64,000 bases of DNA from Pelagimonas phthalicica (GCF_004364805.1 NZ_SOAP01000002.1:620001-684000); one strand, 5' to 3'. Shown: positions 9,437 through 19,579, counted from the stretch's first letter. The notes: generated from the letters alone by a model not told the origin. Made by a program: numbers and translations.

Positions 9437-10783
9437 TTGAGCGTTGCTTTGATTGTTCTTGCCGCCGGCAAGGGAACCCGTATGCAGTCGGATTTGCCAA
9501 AGGTGCTGCACCCGATCGCCCATGCCCCGATGCTGTGGCACGCCCTGCGCGCCGGGCAGGTTCTGGAACCTGAAAAGACAGTCGTAGTGGCCGGGCATGG
9601 GGCGGATCTGGTCGAGGCGTCATGCAAAGACTACGATCCTGAGATCGAGATTGCCTTGCAGACCGAACAGCTGGGCACGGGTCATGCGGTGGCACAAGCC
9701 CGCGAAGCACTGGCCGGTTTTGAAGGTGACGCTCTGGTTTTGTATGGCGATACGCCGTTTATCGACGAAAACACCCTGCAACGCATGACCGAAGCACGTC
9801 AGACCCATGACGTGGTGGTTCTGGGCTTTGAGGCGGCAGATCCCGGGCGCTATGGGCGTTTGGTGACCGAAAACGAGACTTTGCTGCGCATTGTTGAGTT
9901 CAAAGACGCCAATGAGACCGAGCGCGCCATCACGCTGTGTAACTCTGGCGTTGTCGCGGCCAAGGCGGATGTGTTGTTTGATTTGATTGATGCGGTCGAC
10001 AACAACAATGCCTCTGGTGAGTATTACCTGACCGACATCGTGGGCATTGCCCGTGAACGTGGGTTGTCCGCCACGGTTGTGCGCTGTGACGAAGCTGAAA
10101 CACTGGGTGTGAACTCTCGTCCGGAATTGGCTGCTGCCGAGGCTCTGTTTCAAACCAAAGCCCGCGAGGCGCTGATCGAAAACGGTGTCACTCTGCTGGC
10201 ACCTGACACGGTTTTCCTGTCCTGGGACACGGTGATTGGCCGCGATGCTGAGGTTGAGCAAAACGTCGTCTTTGCCCCCGGCGTGACCGTAGAGTCCGGC
10301 GCACGTATCCGGGCCTTTTCCCATCTTGAAGGCGCGCATGTCAGCCGTGGAGCCATCATTGGCCCCTATGCCCGCTTACGCCCAGGCGCGGAACTGGCGG
10401 AAAACACCCATGTGGGCAATTTTGTTGAGATCAAGAATGCCGTCCTGCATGAAGGGGCCAAGGCCAATCACCTGACCTATATCGGTGATGCAGAGGTGGG
10501 CGAAAAGACCAATATCGGCGCAGGAACAATCACTTGTAACTATGATGGGGTCTTTAAACACAAGACCACCATTGGCAAGCAGGCCTTTATTGGGTCAAAC
10601 ACAATGCTGGTGGCCCCTGTGACCATTGGTGACGAAGCCATGACCGCCAGCGGTTCGGTCGTGACCGAAGATGTGCCCGACGGGGCGCTGGCGCTGGGGC
10701 GTAGCAAACAAGTCAACAAACCGAATTTGGCGCAGAAACTATTTGCCAAACTTCGTGCACAAAAGGCCCGCAAGCAGGCCTGA
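9437..10783 (+). CDS. glmU: Bifunctional UDP-N-acetylglucosamine pyrophosphorylase / glucosamine-1-P acetyltransferase
   Basis: A protein of 448 residues that makes UDP-GlcNAc from glucosamine-1-phosphate in two steps. The N-terminal uridyltransferase shows LVLAAGKGTRMQSDLPKVLH and TEQLGTGHAVAQA; the C-terminal left-handed beta helix shows hexapeptide repeats (IGPYARLRPGAEL, HVGNFVEIKNA, IGAGTITCNYDG). Translation appears to start at TTG (9437), since SVALIVLAAGKG follows directly and no in-frame ATG precedes it. glmS follows 57 bp downstream, so the two UDP-GlcNAc genes probably form one transcription unit. Confidence 0.96.
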   Translation: MSVALIVLAAGKGTRMQSDLPKVLHPIAHAPMLWHALRAGQVLEPEKTVVVAGHGADLVEASCKDYDPEIEIALQTEQLGTGHAVAQAREALAGFEGDALVLYGDTPFIDENTLQRMTEARQTHDVVVLGFEAADPGRYGRLVTENETLLRIVEFKDANETERAITLCNSGVVAAKADVLFDLIDAVDNNNASGEYYLTDIVGIARERGLSATVVRCDEAETLGVNSRPELAAAEALFQTKAREALIENGVTLLAPDTVFLSWDTVIGRDAEVEQNVVFAPGVTVESGARIRAFSHLEGAHVSRGAIIGPYARLRPGAELAENTHVGNFVEIKNAVLHEGAKANHLTYIGDAEVGEKTNIGAGTITCNYDGVFKHKTTIGKQAFIGSNTMLVAPVTIGDEAMTASGSVVTEDVPDGALALGRSKQVNKPNLAQKLFAKLRAQKARKQA

Positions 10784-10840
10784 TTGGACAAAAGTGCCCC
10801 GCCCAAGGGCGGCGGATCGAGGATGTGAGAGGAAGAGCCC

Positions 10841-12658
10841 ATGTGTGGAATTGTAGGCGTGTTGGGACAGCATGAAGTCGCACCAATCCTTGTGGATGCG
10901 CTGCGCCGGTTGGAGTATCGCGGCTATGACAGTGCCGGGATCGCGACAGTAAACAATGGCAAGCTGGCCCGCCGTCGTGCGGTAGGGAAGCTGGTCAATC
11001 TGTCGGACCTGCTGGTGCATGACCCGCTGCCGGGCAAGTCCGGCATTGGTCACACCCGTTGGGCCACCCATGGCGCGCCAACCACCGATAACGCCCATCC
11101 CCATCGTGCCGGAGACGTGGCGGTGGTCCATAACGGCATCATCGAAAACTACAAAGCGCTGCGCGCCGAACTGGCCGAGGCCGGGATTGAACCGCAAACC
11201 GAAACCGACACAGAAACCATTGCCCTGCTGACCCAGCATTTGCTGTCGCAGGGAAAAACCCCGGTCGAGGCGGCATATGCCACGCTTGAGCGCTTGGATG
11301 GGGCCTTTGCGCTGGCCTTTCTTTTTGATGGCGAAGAGGATCTGATGATCGCGGCGCGCAAGGGTTCGCCCTTGGCAATCGGTCATGGCGATGATGAGAT
11401 GTATGTCGGCTCGGACGCCTTTGCGCTGGCTCCGATGACCGATCAGATCACCTATCTCGAAGAAGGCGACAGCGCTGTTTTGACCCGCACCAGCGTCGAA
11501 ATTCGCGACGAGGCCGGGCGTCTGGTCAATCGTGAGAAAAAGACCATTCAGGTTGACGCGGCCCGCGTGGACAAGGGCGGTTACAAGCATTTCATGGCCA
11601 AGGAAATTGCCGAACAACCATCTGTTCTGTCCAATGCGCTGTCCGCCTATGTCACCGAACATGGCATCGCCCTGCCCGATCCCGGCATTGACTTTACCAA
11701 GATTGACCGGCTGGTCATGGTGGCCTGCGGCACCGCCTACTACGCCTGTTTCACCGCCAAATACTGGTTTGAGCGGCTGGCGAAATTGCCGGTAGAGGTC
11801 GATATCGCCTCGGAATTCCGCTATCGCGAACCGCCGATTTCCAAGGGAACCGCAGCTCTGTTTGTCAGCCAATCCGGCGAAACTGCCGATACTCTGGCTG
11901 CGCTGCGCTATTGCGAGGGCAAGGCGGACAAGATCTATTCCGTTGTGAACGTTCAGGAAAGCAGCATCGCACGTGAAAGCGATCTGGCCCTGCCCATTCA
12001 TGCCGGGGCTGAGATTGGCGTTGCTTCGACCAAAGCTTTCACCTGTCAGCTTAACGTTTTGCTTTTGCTGGCCCTTAAGGCAGCCGTCGAACGTGGGACC
12101 CTGTCCCAAGAAGAGCTGGAACAGATCCTGTCCGACCTGCGTTCCCTGCCCGGAACATTGAACGCGGCCATGGATCGCGATGCGGATTTTGCCAATGTTT
12201 CCAAGAAGCTGTCCGAAGCTCGTGATGTTCTGTTCCTTGGGCGTGGGCTGATGTACCCGCTCGCCCACGAAGGCGCATTAAAACTAAAAGAAATCAGCTA
12301 TATCCATGCCGAAGCTTATGCATCAGGTGAGCTAAAACATGGCCCCATTGCCTTGATCGATAAACACGTTCCTGTCGTGGTGTTCGCCCCCAAGGACAGC
12401 CTGTTTGAAAAAACCGTCTCCAATATGCAAGAGGTCATGGCGCGCGGCGGTCGGGTCTTGCTAGTGACGGACAGTGCCGGTGCCGAGGCTGCCGGGGCTG
12501 AGGCCTGGCGCACAATCACCATGCCACAAGTGCCTGAGATCCTGACGCCTCTGCTCTACGCTCTGCCCGCGCAATTGCTCGCCTATCACACCGCTGTCGC
12601 CAAGGGCACAGATGTGGACCAACCGCGCAACCTGGCGAAATCCGTGACTGTGGAATAA
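10841..12658 (+). CDS. glmS: Glutamine-fructose-6-phosphate aminotransferase (isomerizing)
   Basis: A protein of 605 residues that makes glucosamine-6-phosphate from fructose-6-phosphate and glutamine, the committed step to UDP-GlcNAc. It starts MCGIVGVLGQ, where Cys2 becomes the N-terminal nucleophile of the glutaminase domain; RRLEYRGYDSAGIA and GHTRWATHG follow. Two SIS domains carry VACGTAYYA, SQSGETADTLAALR and a C-terminal AKSVTVE. It is preceded by GAGAGGAAGAG. No GlmS ribozyme or sRNA target can be recognised in the 57-bp gap after glmU. Confidence 0.96.
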   Translation: MCGIVGVLGQHEVAPILVDALRRLEYRGYDSAGIATVNNGKLARRRAVGKLVNLSDLLVHDPLPGKSGIGHTRWATHGAPTTDNAHPHRAGDVAVVHNGIIENYKALRAELAEAGIEPQTETDTETIALLTQHLLSQGKTPVEAAYATLERLDGAFALAFLFDGEEDLMIAARKGSPLAIGHGDDEMYVGSDAFALAPMTDQITYLEEGDSAVLTRTSVEIRDEAGRLVNREKKTIQVDAARVDKGGYKHFMAKEIAEQPSVLSNALSAYVTEHGIALPDPGIDFTKIDRLVMVACGTAYYACFTAKYWFERLAKLPVEVDIASEFRYREPPISKGTAALFVSQSGETADTLAALRYCEGKADKIYSVVNVQESSIARESDLALPIHAGAEIGVASTKAFTCQLNVLLLLALKAAVERGTLSQEELEQILSDLRSLPGTLNAAMDRDADFANVSKKLSEARDVLFLGRGLMYPLAHEGALKLKEISYIHAEAYASGELKHGPIALIDKHVPVVVFAPKDSLFEKTVSNMQEVMARGGRVLLVTDSAGAEAAGAEAWRTITMPQVPEILTPLLYALPAQLLAYHTAVAKGTDVDQPRNLAKSVTVE

Positions 12659-12691
12659 CGACCCTCAAAGCCAAAGGAGGCCGCGGCCGAT

Positions 12692-13243
12692 ATGGGAAAG
12701 CAGTTTGACAGCCTAAGCGACGATCACCGCAATTTCATTGCCGAGCAGAAGATCTTTTTCGTGGGATCGGCGGCGGAAACCGGCAAGGTCAATATCTCAC
12801 CCAAGGGTGGCGACAGTCTGCGAGTCCTGGGCGATAACCGGATCATCTGGCGCAATCTGACCGGCTCGGGCAATGAAACCGCCGGGCATCTAGCGCGGGT
12901 CAATCGTATGACCTTGATGTGGTGTGGCTTTGAAACTCGCCCGATGATCCTGCGCTGCTATGGCACGGCCAAGGTGTTTCACGCCCGCGACCCGGAGTTT
13001 GATGACTTGAACGGCGTCTTTGATGAACATGTCGGGGCACGCCAGATCTATGATATGACCGTGGACATGGTGCAAACCTCTTGCGGCTATGCTGTGCCCT
13101 TCTATGACTATCGTGAGGATCGCAAGGTTTTGGACAAATGGGCCGAGGGCAAGGGGCGCGACGGCGTTGGCGACTATTGGCGCGACCGCAATCAGGAAAC
13201 CTTGGACGGCTTCCCGACACATGTGATTGCCGATGACGCTTGA
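12692..13243 (+). CDS. Pyridoxamine 5'-phosphate oxidase family flavoprotein
   Basis: A 183-residue protein with the split-barrel pattern of general stress FMN-binding/PNPOx-like proteins: KIFFVGSAAETGKVNISPKGGDSL near the N-terminus, RIIWRNLTGSGNETAGHL, and a long C-terminal segment VQTSCGYAVPFYDYREDR that is characteristic of a PNPOx-related subfamily. It is probably cytoplasmic and flavin-binding; the substrate is unknown, and it is not the vitamin B6 enzyme PdxH. It lies 33 bp after glmS with an AAAGGAGG ribosome site, and its 3' end overlaps the next gene. Confidence 0.8.
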   Translation: MGKQFDSLSDDHRNFIAEQKIFFVGSAAETGKVNISPKGGDSLRVLGDNRIIWRNLTGSGNETAGHLARVNRMTLMWCGFETRPMILRCYGTAKVFHARDPEFDDLNGVFDEHVGARQIYDMTVDMVQTSCGYAVPFYDYREDRKVLDKWAEGKGRDGVGDYWRDRNQETLDGFPTHVIADDA

Positions 13244-13910
13244 TGACGCCCTTGAAGCGCTGCGCGCGGCGACGGTTCCCGGTCGGGCTGAGGGCAGCGC
13301 CAAGTACCACAAGGTCGATCGTACCTATCTCGGCACGCCAAACCCGGCAATCAATGATCTGACGCGGGACTGGCGGCGCAGTCTGGATTTGGATGAACGC
13401 CTGGAACTGGCCAATTCCCTGTGGGCGAGCAACATTCATGAGGCGCGCGTTGCGGCGGCGAAATTGCTGGCCCAAGCGCGCATTCGCCCGGATGATCAGG
13501 TTTGGGCTTTGATCGCCTCTTGGGTTCCGGAGTTTGATGCCTGGGCGATTGCGGATCATGCCTGTTCCGCCGGCTCAAAGCGCCTGATTGCCGATCCGTC
13601 GCGCCTGGACGAGGTCGAGATCTGGACGCACAGCGAACATATGTGGACCCGCCGCGCCGCGCTGGTGATCACCCTGCCCTGGACCAAACAGAACTTTCCC
13701 CGCGACCAAGATCTGGAGATCCGCGACCGCGTTCTGGGCTGGGCTGCCAGCTATGTGCCCGACCGAGATTGGTTCATTCAGAAAGCTATTGCCTGGTGGG
13801 TGCGCGATCTGTCCAAACATGACCCAGACCGCAGCCGCGCCTTTCTAGAGGCGCATGGCGACGACCTGAAAGCCTTTGCACGCAAAGAGGCTGGTAAGTA
13901 TCTACGCTGA
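13233..13910 (+). CDS. DNA alkylation repair protein (AlkD-like HEAT repeat)
   Basis: A protein of 225 residues, all-helical in appearance, with the family features LTRDWRRSLDLDERLELANSLWASNIHEAR, WVPEFDAWAIADHACS, a WTRRAALVITLPWTK segment and WFIQKAIAWWVRDLSKHDP. AlkD-type glycosylases remove N3- and N7-alkylated purines. The start is either ATG 13227 or 13233; both overlap the end of the PNPOx-like gene, which implies translational coupling. Which ATG is used cannot be decided, since neither has a good Shine-Dalgarno sequence. Confidence 0.82.
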   Translation: MTLDDALEALRAATVPGRAEGSAKYHKVDRTYLGTPNPAINDLTRDWRRSLDLDERLELANSLWASNIHEARVAAAKLLAQARIRPDDQVWALIASWVPEFDAWAIADHACSAGSKRLIADPSRLDEVEIWTHSEHMWTRRAALVITLPWTKQNFPRDQDLEIRDRVLGWAASYVPDRDWFIQKAIAWWVRDLSKHDPDRSRAFLEAHGDDLKAFARKEAGKYLR

Positions 13911-13911
13911 G

Positions 13912-14634
13912 TTATTGTTCCAACAAGGCCCGCAAATCGCGCAAGTGATCCTCAAACTCGCGACACATCACAATTTCCGAGGCCTCGGGGTCGTAGAACG
14001 CATTCGCCTCGCCACAAGGTTCAACAATAATGCGCAGGGGTTGAGCAAACTGAAACTCACCATTCAGCGCCTCAACCTCTGACAGAATGAGCTGCGCGGT
14101 CAGACTGTCCTCATCCGCGACGAATTCCAGCGATACGCCATCATTGCGCGCGGCCATCTTGTCCAATACCGGGCCCCAGCTGCCATAGGCCTGATCAAAC
14201 TCTTCCGGGCAGTAATCAGCGCGCTCTTGCGGCAATTCCATATCAGCGGCAAACCCGCCGCGTTGATCGGGATCGGCACCATAAAACAGGCAGACCGTGT
14301 TGTAAAATCTCTGTTCATCGGGCCCGTGCACATCCCACCAGGCGACATCAATATCATCCCGATCCCGCGCCAAAGCCTCGCCCCAGAACCCATCCGAAAC
14401 ATCATAAGCCAGGGCCAAAGCACTGTCTTCTTCGTAAAGCGCGTCAATCAGCAGGATCGAAAACACATCGGCAGCGTCTTCTTCCTGTCCCAAGACCTGC
14501 AACCCTTCGGTGTCGATCAGGGCATGGCCAAGCTCGTGGTAAAAGATGCCAAGCAGGTTGGATTCAACGAAAGGTTCTTCGGCCTGCGCGACCGTCCCCA
14601 AGGCGCATAAGGCAAAAACGCCCAGTTTAGTCAT
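13912..14634 (-). CDS. DUF4344-type putative secreted metallopeptidase
   Basis: A 240-residue protein with a signal peptide ([18 protein letters not shown], about 18 residues). The zinc motif HELGHALID is at about residues 33-41, followed by EEDAADVFS with a suitable third-ligand glutamate, the arrangement of DUF4344 metallopeptidases. Cysteines later in the chain (VCLFYG, DYCPEEFDQAYGSW, EPCGEANAFYD, MCREF) suggest disulfides in the periplasm. Its start overlaps the end of the upstream lipoprotein gene by 8 bp, so they are probably co-expressed. The substrate is unknown. Confidence 0.8.
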   Translation of the reverse strand: MTKLGVFALCALGTVAQAEEPFVESNLLGIFYHELGHALIDTEGLQVLGQEEDAADVFSILLIDALYEEDSALALAYDVSDGFWGEALARDRDDIDVAWWDVHGPDEQRFYNTVCLFYGADPDQRGGFAADMELPQERADYCPEEFDQAYGSWGPVLDKMAARNDGVSLEFVADEDSLTAQLILSEVEALNGEFQFAQPLRIIVEPCGEANAFYDPEASEIVMCREFEDHLRDLRALLEQ

Positions 14635-15163
14635 TGCTGTAGACTTCGATGGTTGGCAAATCGGTCAAAGGGGCCTCAATCAGGCGCATGGCGGCCAATG
14701 AGATGCGGCTGCCGGCCGTGTCCGGGCCTTCGATCGGGATCAGGTCCACCTGGGCGGATTTGCCCGAACCTGTATACATGACGCGCCCTTGTTTAGTCGC
14801 GGACACCAAGGGCGTTTCCAACCAAAACCCCGGTTTTGTCGGATCCCCCAGGCTCGCCACGGTCTCGCCCAGGAATTTCTCGCCCCCGGTCTCGACTGGG
14901 GCAACTGCTGCCGCTTCGCGTTCTTCGGGCGTGGTGGTGTCGAATTGCTCAACCGTGCGCGCGCCTGCGGGAGGTTTGCGTTCGGGTGCGACAGTGGCCG
15001 AGACATCCAGCTCACCAGGGCGGGCCTTGGGCCGTACCTGCTGAGTCAAATCGGCCCCCGCCGGGGCCTCGGGGCGCTTGGCCTCTACAGGCTTTTGGGC
15101 AAACGGCAAAGACGCACAGCCCGACAAGATCAAAGCAAAACAGAGAGGAACGGTGACTTTCAT
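14627..15163 (-). CDS. Putative lipoprotein, proline-rich N-terminal half
   Basis: A 178-residue protein with a lipoprotein signal ([18 protein letters not shown]; lipobox LSGC at residues 13-16). A low-complexity linker rich in Pro, Ala, Glu and Arg spans about residues 25-85, followed by a compact C-terminal part with [13 protein letters not shown] and [10 protein letters not shown]. It should be anchored in the inner or outer membrane facing the periplasm. It is divergent from moaA and upstream of the metallopeptidase gene. I do not recognise a functional family. Confidence 0.7.
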   Translation of the reverse strand: MKVTVPLCFALILSGCASLPFAQKPVEAKRPEAPAGADLTQQVRPKARPGELDVSATVAPERKPPAGARTVEQFDTTTPEEREAAAVAPVETGGEKFLGETVASLGDPTKPGFWLETPLVSATKQGRVMYTGSGKSAQVDLIPIEGPDTAGSRISLAAMRLIEAPLTDLPTIEVYSND

Positions 15164-15247
15164 ACAGATACCCTACGACTTTGGTCCGGTGCTGACAATT
15201 CGATGCGCAGACTTGCCCAAATCCCCGCCGAAGGCTATCTGTTTTTC

Positions 15248-16255
15248 ATGAGCCAGCCGCTAATCGACCCGTTTCACCGCCCGATCTCTTATCTTCGCGT
15301 TTCGGTCACCGACCGATGTGACTTCAGATGTGTCTATTGCATGTCTGAAAACATGAATTTCCTGCCGAAAAAGGAGCTTTTGACGCTGGAAGAGCTGGAT
15401 CGCATGTGTTCGACCTTTATTCGGCTGGGCGTGGAAAAGCTGCGGATCACAGGCGGAGAACCGCTGGTGCGCCGCGATATCATGACCTTCTTCCAAAGCA
15501 TGACACGGCATTTGGACAGTGGCGCGCTGAAAGAACTGACGCTGACCACCAACGGATCACAACTGGCGCGCTTTGCCGATGGGCTTTATGCGGCGGGTGT
15601 GCGCCGGGTGAATGTCTCGCTTGATACGATGGATGATCAGAAATTCGCCGACATCACCCGGTGGGGTCGGTTGAAACAGGTCATGGAAGGGATCGATGCC
15701 GCGCAAAAGGCTGGGCTGCGGGTCAAGATCAATGCAGTTGCGCTCAAGGGCTTCAACGAAGACGAGCTTTTCGCGATGACCGAATGGTGCGCGGAACGCG
15801 ATATGGATCTGACCTGGATCGAGGTCATGCCCATGGGCGATATCGGCAATGAGAACCGGCTGGATCAATATTGGAAGCTGAGCGACCTGCGTGACCGTCT
15901 GCGCGAGCAATATACCGTGACCGATCTGCCCGACAGCACCGGCGGCCCGGCGCGCTATGTGCGTCTTGAGGAAACCGGTCAGCGGATCGGCTTTATCACC
16001 CCTCTGACGCATAATTTCTGCGAAAGCTGCAACCGGGTGCGCCTGACCTGTACCGGTGAATTGTTCATGTGCCTGGGTCAGGAAGACAACGCAGACCTGC
16101 GTGCCGCCCTGCGCAATCATCCAGATAGCGAAGAACCGCTAGAGGAAGCGATCCGCGCTGCAATCCGGCTCAAGCCCAAAGGGCATGATTTTGACTATTC
16201 CCGCCAAAAGATCGACGGGCAAATGTCACGCCATATGAGCCATACAGGCGGGTGA
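15248..16255 (+). CDS. moaA: GTP 3',8-cyclase (molybdenum cofactor biosynthesis)
   Basis: A radical SAM enzyme of 335 residues that converts GTP to 3',8-cyclo-GTP, the first step of molybdopterin synthesis. The N-terminal cluster motif is CDFRCVYC, the SAM-binding GGEP is in [13 protein letters not shown], the C-terminal cluster motif is [18 protein letters not shown], and the protein ends HMSHTGG, the double-glycine tail needed for catalysis. I chose ATG 15248 (MSQPLIDPF); an alternative at 15203 would add 15 residues. No other moa gene is adjacent. Confidence 0.95.
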   Translation: MSQPLIDPFHRPISYLRVSVTDRCDFRCVYCMSENMNFLPKKELLTLEELDRMCSTFIRLGVEKLRITGGEPLVRRDIMTFFQSMTRHLDSGALKELTLTTNGSQLARFADGLYAAGVRRVNVSLDTMDDQKFADITRWGRLKQVMEGIDAAQKAGLRVKINAVALKGFNEDELFAMTEWCAERDMDLTWIEVMPMGDIGNENRLDQYWKLSDLRDRLREQYTVTDLPDSTGGPARYVRLEETGQRIGFITPLTHNFCESCNRVRLTCTGELFMCLGQEDNADLRAALRNHPDSEEPLEEAIRAAIRLKPKGHDFDYSRQKIDGQMSRHMSHTGG

Positions 16256-16280
16256 CCGTTTGTGGAGCGGCGCGGTCGGG

Positions 16281-16871
16281 TTAGAGGTTGGCGATCCCAA
16301 TAGCCAATAGCGCGTAGCTCGCCATTCCATAGAGCGAGGTTAAGCTCAGGCTCATGAAAATGCCTCGCAATGAATCGCGCCCGGTCAGGTAAGAAAACGT
16401 GTGCCCCAAGCGCCCAATCGCAAATGCCAGCATCCAAAATGCAGCGGCCAGAGGTGCGGGTGAGATCAGGCTCAACAGCCCGGCAAATATCGCAAAATAA
16501 ACCGTGTTTTCGGTCGCATTGCGATGGGCGTTGTGCCGTCTTTCCAACTCTTGCAGCCCAATCTGAGATGCCTTTTCTTTGTCCAACCCGGCCTCGTGCC
16601 ATTCCTCAGGTGTGGCGTGCAGATCATGTTGCAAACGTGCCAGTTCAGTGCTGGTCATCAGCCAGGTGTGATTTCCAAGCAAAAGCACCGCGCTCATGGC
16701 CAATGCCGCAACACCGATCTGGTCGGGCAAGGCAATTTCAGCAGGTGCAATGCCAAAAGCCAGAAAGTTGATAAGAAGCCCAATCACGATCAATGCAAAC
16801 GGGTAAACGATGATGATCCGCTGAAACTTTTTCTTTCGGTTCACATTGTCCGGCACAAGACCCTCCCTCAC
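16281..16871 (-). CDS. MAPEG-family membrane protein
   Basis: A 196-residue integral membrane protein with about four hydrophobic segments (residues roughly 17-40, 50-70, 120-145 and 165-195). The stretch ERRHNAHRNATENTVYFAIFAGLL is the MAPEG signature region found in membrane-associated eicosanoid/glutathione metabolism proteins. Bacterial members are mostly uncharacterised, so no reaction is assigned. A charged loop with LHATPEEWHEAGLDKE precedes the signature. It is convergent with moaA and about 50 bp downstream of anmK on the same strand. Confidence 0.75.
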   Translation of the reverse strand: MREGLVPDNVNRKKKFQRIIIVYPFALIVIGLLINFLAFGIAPAEIALPDQIGVAALAMSAVLLLGNHTWLMTSTELARLQHDLHATPEEWHEAGLDKEKASQIGLQELERRHNAHRNATENTVYFAIFAGLLSLISPAPLAAAFWMLAFAIGRLGHTFSYLTGRDSLRGIFMSLSLTSLYGMASYALLAIGIANL

Positions 16872-16922
16872 TCAACGCTCAACAGGTGGTGTGTGTTACG
16901 GCCCATTGCAAGCAGAACATGA

Positions 16923-18029
16923 TCAGGCCCCGAGCTCTTCTGGACGGCTGATTTGCCCACCTCCAACCGGTGCGGCCACGCCTGTCGTCATCGGCGCAGA
17001 GGTTGGCAAGCCCCGCGCGACACGCACCGCGAGATAGGCAAAGGCCTGCGCCTCAAGCATATCGCCATCCAGGCCGACAGATTCGACAGGCTCGACCGGG
17101 CAATCGAGACTGGCGCGCAGCATCTTCATCATCACCGGGTTTTTGCGCCCGCCGCCAGTAACCAGAACCTTGGAAGGTGGTTTCGGGCAATGCTCCATCC
17201 CGAGCATCACGGCAGTCGCCGCCATGCCGGTCATGGTGGCTGCAGCATCGGCATCGCCTAATTCGCGCACCAGATCCAGCATCAGAGAAAAATCGTCTCG
17301 ATCCAATGATTTTGGAGGTATACGCCGAAAAAACGCCTCTTCCAGGAACAGTTCCAACGCGCCATCTTCAACCTGTCCGCGTGCGGCCAGTTTGCCGTCA
17401 CGGTCGCAATCCTGGCCAAGACGCTGGGCGACCAGATCATTGATCGGCGCATTGGCCGGGCCCGTGTCAAAAGCCAGCAAAGCGCCATCTTCCTCTGGTT
17501 TGGCTTTGCCAGGATCCACCCAAGTCAGATTACCGACGCCGCCGAGGTTGAGAAAGGCAATGGGTTCGGATGCACCGATCCATTTGGCGCAAGCAAAGTG
17601 AAAGAACGGTGCCAAAGGGGCCCCCTCGCCGCCCATGGCAACATCGGCTGAGCGGAAATCCCAAACCACCGGCAGGCCCAGAGCCTCGGCCAAGGCCGCC
17701 CCGTCACCCAGTTGATGTGTGCCGCGCCCCTTTGGATCATGGGCCAGGGTCTGACCATGAAAACCAACCAGTTCAATATCTTGGAACCCCGACAGGGCTT
17801 CGTGATGCGCCTTGATGACAACCTCATGCGCGGCGGAACAATCGTCTTCCTGCCATTTGCCCAAAGCGGCCCGCAGAACATCTCGTTCCGCATCGGAATA
17901 GGCACGATACCCTGTCGTACCAAATTCCAGAATCTGTTCGCCATCGGTCAGCAAAACCGCTGCATCCACCCCATCCAGGGATGTTCCCGACATTGCCCCC
18001 AGCGCTTTCACCGCTTTTGCCGCCAACAT
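16923..18029 (-). CDS. anmK: Anhydro-N-acetylmuramic acid kinase
   Basis: A 368-residue sugar kinase that converts anhydroMurNAc from cell-wall recycling to MurNAc-6-phosphate. Visible are [15 protein letters not shown] (ATP phosphate-binding), [43 protein letters not shown] and [13 protein letters not shown], all typical of AnmK, and [17 protein letters not shown] near the C-terminus. It is divergent from tyrS with a 61-bp gap. Peptidoglycan recycling is the expected role. Confidence 0.93.
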   Translation of the reverse strand: MLAAKAVKALGAMSGTSLDGVDAAVLLTDGEQILEFGTTGYRAYSDAERDVLRAALGKWQEDDCSAAHEVVIKAHHEALSGFQDIELVGFHGQTLAHDPKGRGTHQLGDGAALAEALGLPVVWDFRSADVAMGGEGAPLAPFFHFACAKWIGASEPIAFLNLGGVGNLTWVDPGKAKPEEDGALLAFDTGPANAPINDLVAQRLGQDCDRDGKLAARGQVEDGALELFLEEAFFRRIPPKSLDRDDFSLMLDLVRELGDADAAATMTGMAATAVMLGMEHCPKPPSKVLVTGGGRKNPVMMKMLRASLDCPVEPVESVGLDGDMLEAQAFAYLAVRVARGLPTSAPMTTGVAAPVGGGQISRPEELGA

Positions 18030-18090
18030 GCTCTTTCCCTCGGCTCAAACCTTACTTATAGCTTTGCGCGCAATATTAAGAGGCTGAGAC

Positions 18091-19377
18091 ATGACCTACC
18101 ATCCCAAATCGGACTTCATGCGTGTGATGATCGAGCGCGGCTTTCTGGCCGACTGCACCGACTATCAATCGCTCGACGAAGCTTTGGTCGAAGGGGTTGT
18201 GCCGGCCTATATCGGCTTTGATGCCACGGCCAAGTCCCTGCATGTGGGCAGCCTGATCCAGATCATGATGCTGCGCTGGCTGCAAAAGACCGGTCACCAG
18301 CCGATCACCCTGATGGGCGGCGGAACCACCAAAGTGGGTGACCCGTCTTTCCGCGCCGATGAACGCCCGCTGCTGACACCCGAGGCGATTGACGCCAATA
18401 TTGACGGCATCAAGCAGGTCTTTGCCAAATACCTCGATTACGGGGATGAGACCAACCGGTCCTCAAGTAGCGAAGCGGTAGGACAAAATAATAAAGCCCT
18501 GATGCTGAACAATGCCGAATGGCTGGACGGGTTGAATTACCTTGATTTCCTGCGCGACATTGGCCGCCATTTCAGCGTCAACCGGATGCTGAGCTTTGAA
18601 TCGGTGAAATCGCGCCTGGATCGCGAGCAATCGCTGTCCTTCCTCGAATTCAACTACATGATACTGCAGGCCTATGACTTCCTTGAGCTGAACCGCCGCT
18701 ATGGCTGTCTGCTGCAAATGGGCGGCTCTGATCAGTGGGGCAATATCGTCAACGGGATCGACCTGACCCGCCGTGTGCTGGATCACGAGATTTACGGTCT
18801 AACCTCGCCTTTGTTGACCACCTCGGATGGCAAGAAAATGGGCAAATCGCAGAATGGCGCGGTTTGGCTGAATGGCGATATGTGCGCGCCTTATGAGTTC
18901 TGGCAATTCTGGCGCAACACCACGGATGCCGATGTGGGCCGTTTCCTCAAGCTCTATACCGAGCTGCCGATTGAGGAATGCGAGCGTTTGGCCGCTTTGG
19001 AAGGCTCAGAAGTCAACGACGCCAAGATCGTCCTCGCCAATGAGGTGACAACCCTGTGCCACGGGGCCGAAGCAGCAGCAGCAGCCGAAGCCACCGCGCG
19101 CGAGGTGTTTGAAAAAGGGGGCGTTGGTGATGATCTGCCCACCCTGGAGTTAACGGCGGATGAGATTGGCGATGGCATTTCCATCGTTCAGTTGATCGTG
19201 CGCTCTGGCCTAGCGAAATCCGGTAAAGAGGCCAAACGCCTGATTGCCGAAAACGGGGCCAAGATGGATGACGCCCCGCTGAGCGAGGCAGGTCTGGTGC
19301 TCGACGCCGCAGCGCTCAGCACGCCGATCAAGCTAAGCGCGGGCAAAAAGCGCCATGCGCTGGTAAAGCTGGCCTAA
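18091..19377 (+). CDS. tyrS: Tyrosyl-tRNA synthetase with an unusual short insertion
   Basis: A class I synthetase of 428 residues. The HIGH-equivalent is LHVGSL near residue 50, [30 protein letters not shown] holds the tyrosine-binding residues, KKMGKS near residue 250 is the KMSKS-type loop, and an S4 domain closes the protein. Between a GDE corresponding to the usual GDGPTDA loop and [12 protein letters not shown] there are about 12 extra residues ([15 protein letters not shown], residues about 121-135), polar and low in complexity. Their DNA is flanked by 5-bp inverted repeats (18459-18463 and 18480-18484). The frame is kept, so the enzyme is probably functional. Confidence 0.95.
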   Translation: MTYHPKSDFMRVMIERGFLADCTDYQSLDEALVEGVVPAYIGFDATAKSLHVGSLIQIMMLRWLQKTGHQPITLMGGGTTKVGDPSFRADERPLLTPEAIDANIDGIKQVFAKYLDYGDETNRSSSSEAVGQNNKALMLNNAEWLDGLNYLDFLRDIGRHFSVNRMLSFESVKSRLDREQSLSFLEFNYMILQAYDFLELNRRYGCLLQMGGSDQWGNIVNGIDLTRRVLDHEIYGLTSPLLTTSDGKKMGKSQNGAVWLNGDMCAPYEFWQFWRNTTDADVGRFLKLYTELPIEECERLAALEGSEVNDAKIVLANEVTTLCHGAEAAAAAEATAREVFEKGGVGDDLPTLELTADEIGDGISIVQLIVRSGLAKSGKEAKRLIAENGAKMDDAPLSEAGLVLDAAALSTPIKLSAGKKRHALVKLA

Positions 19378-19532
19378 AGGCTGAGCTGCACCACGGCCAA
19401 AACCATGAATGGAACCGAAAGCAGCGTTGCCAAAAGCAGCGCTGCTGCCGCCGTTGGTCTGGGTCGCGACAGGGCCGAGGCCTGAGATTTTCGCCCGGCA
19501 CCCGGCGGAAATTGCGCAGAATCATGTTTCAT
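19374..19532 (-). CDS. Candidate 52-residue single-pass membrane protein
   Basis: A short frame, [17 protein letters not shown] at the N-terminus, then a basic/proline stretch and one convincing hydrophobic helix at about residues 28-51 ([20 protein letters not shown]). It fills the gap between tyrS and the acyltransferase-like gene on the opposite strand; its stop overlaps the tyrS stop codon by a few bases. The topology (cytoplasmic basic N-terminus, membrane C-terminus) is plausible, but there is no clear Shine-Dalgarno sequence. It could be spurious. Confidence 0.4.
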   Translation of the reverse strand: MKHDSAQFPPGAGRKSQASALSRPRPTAAAALLLATLLSVPFMVLAVVQLSL

Positions 19533-19579
19533 GGCCGGTATTAACGTGTTCGAAACTTTCTATATCGTTAACTCAGCCC

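Noticed and set aside
10739-12268. 509-residue open frame antisense to glmS
   Set aside because: It mirrors the codon pattern of a GC-rich real gene on the other strand, has no recognisable domain and no ribosome site; glmS itself is unambiguous.
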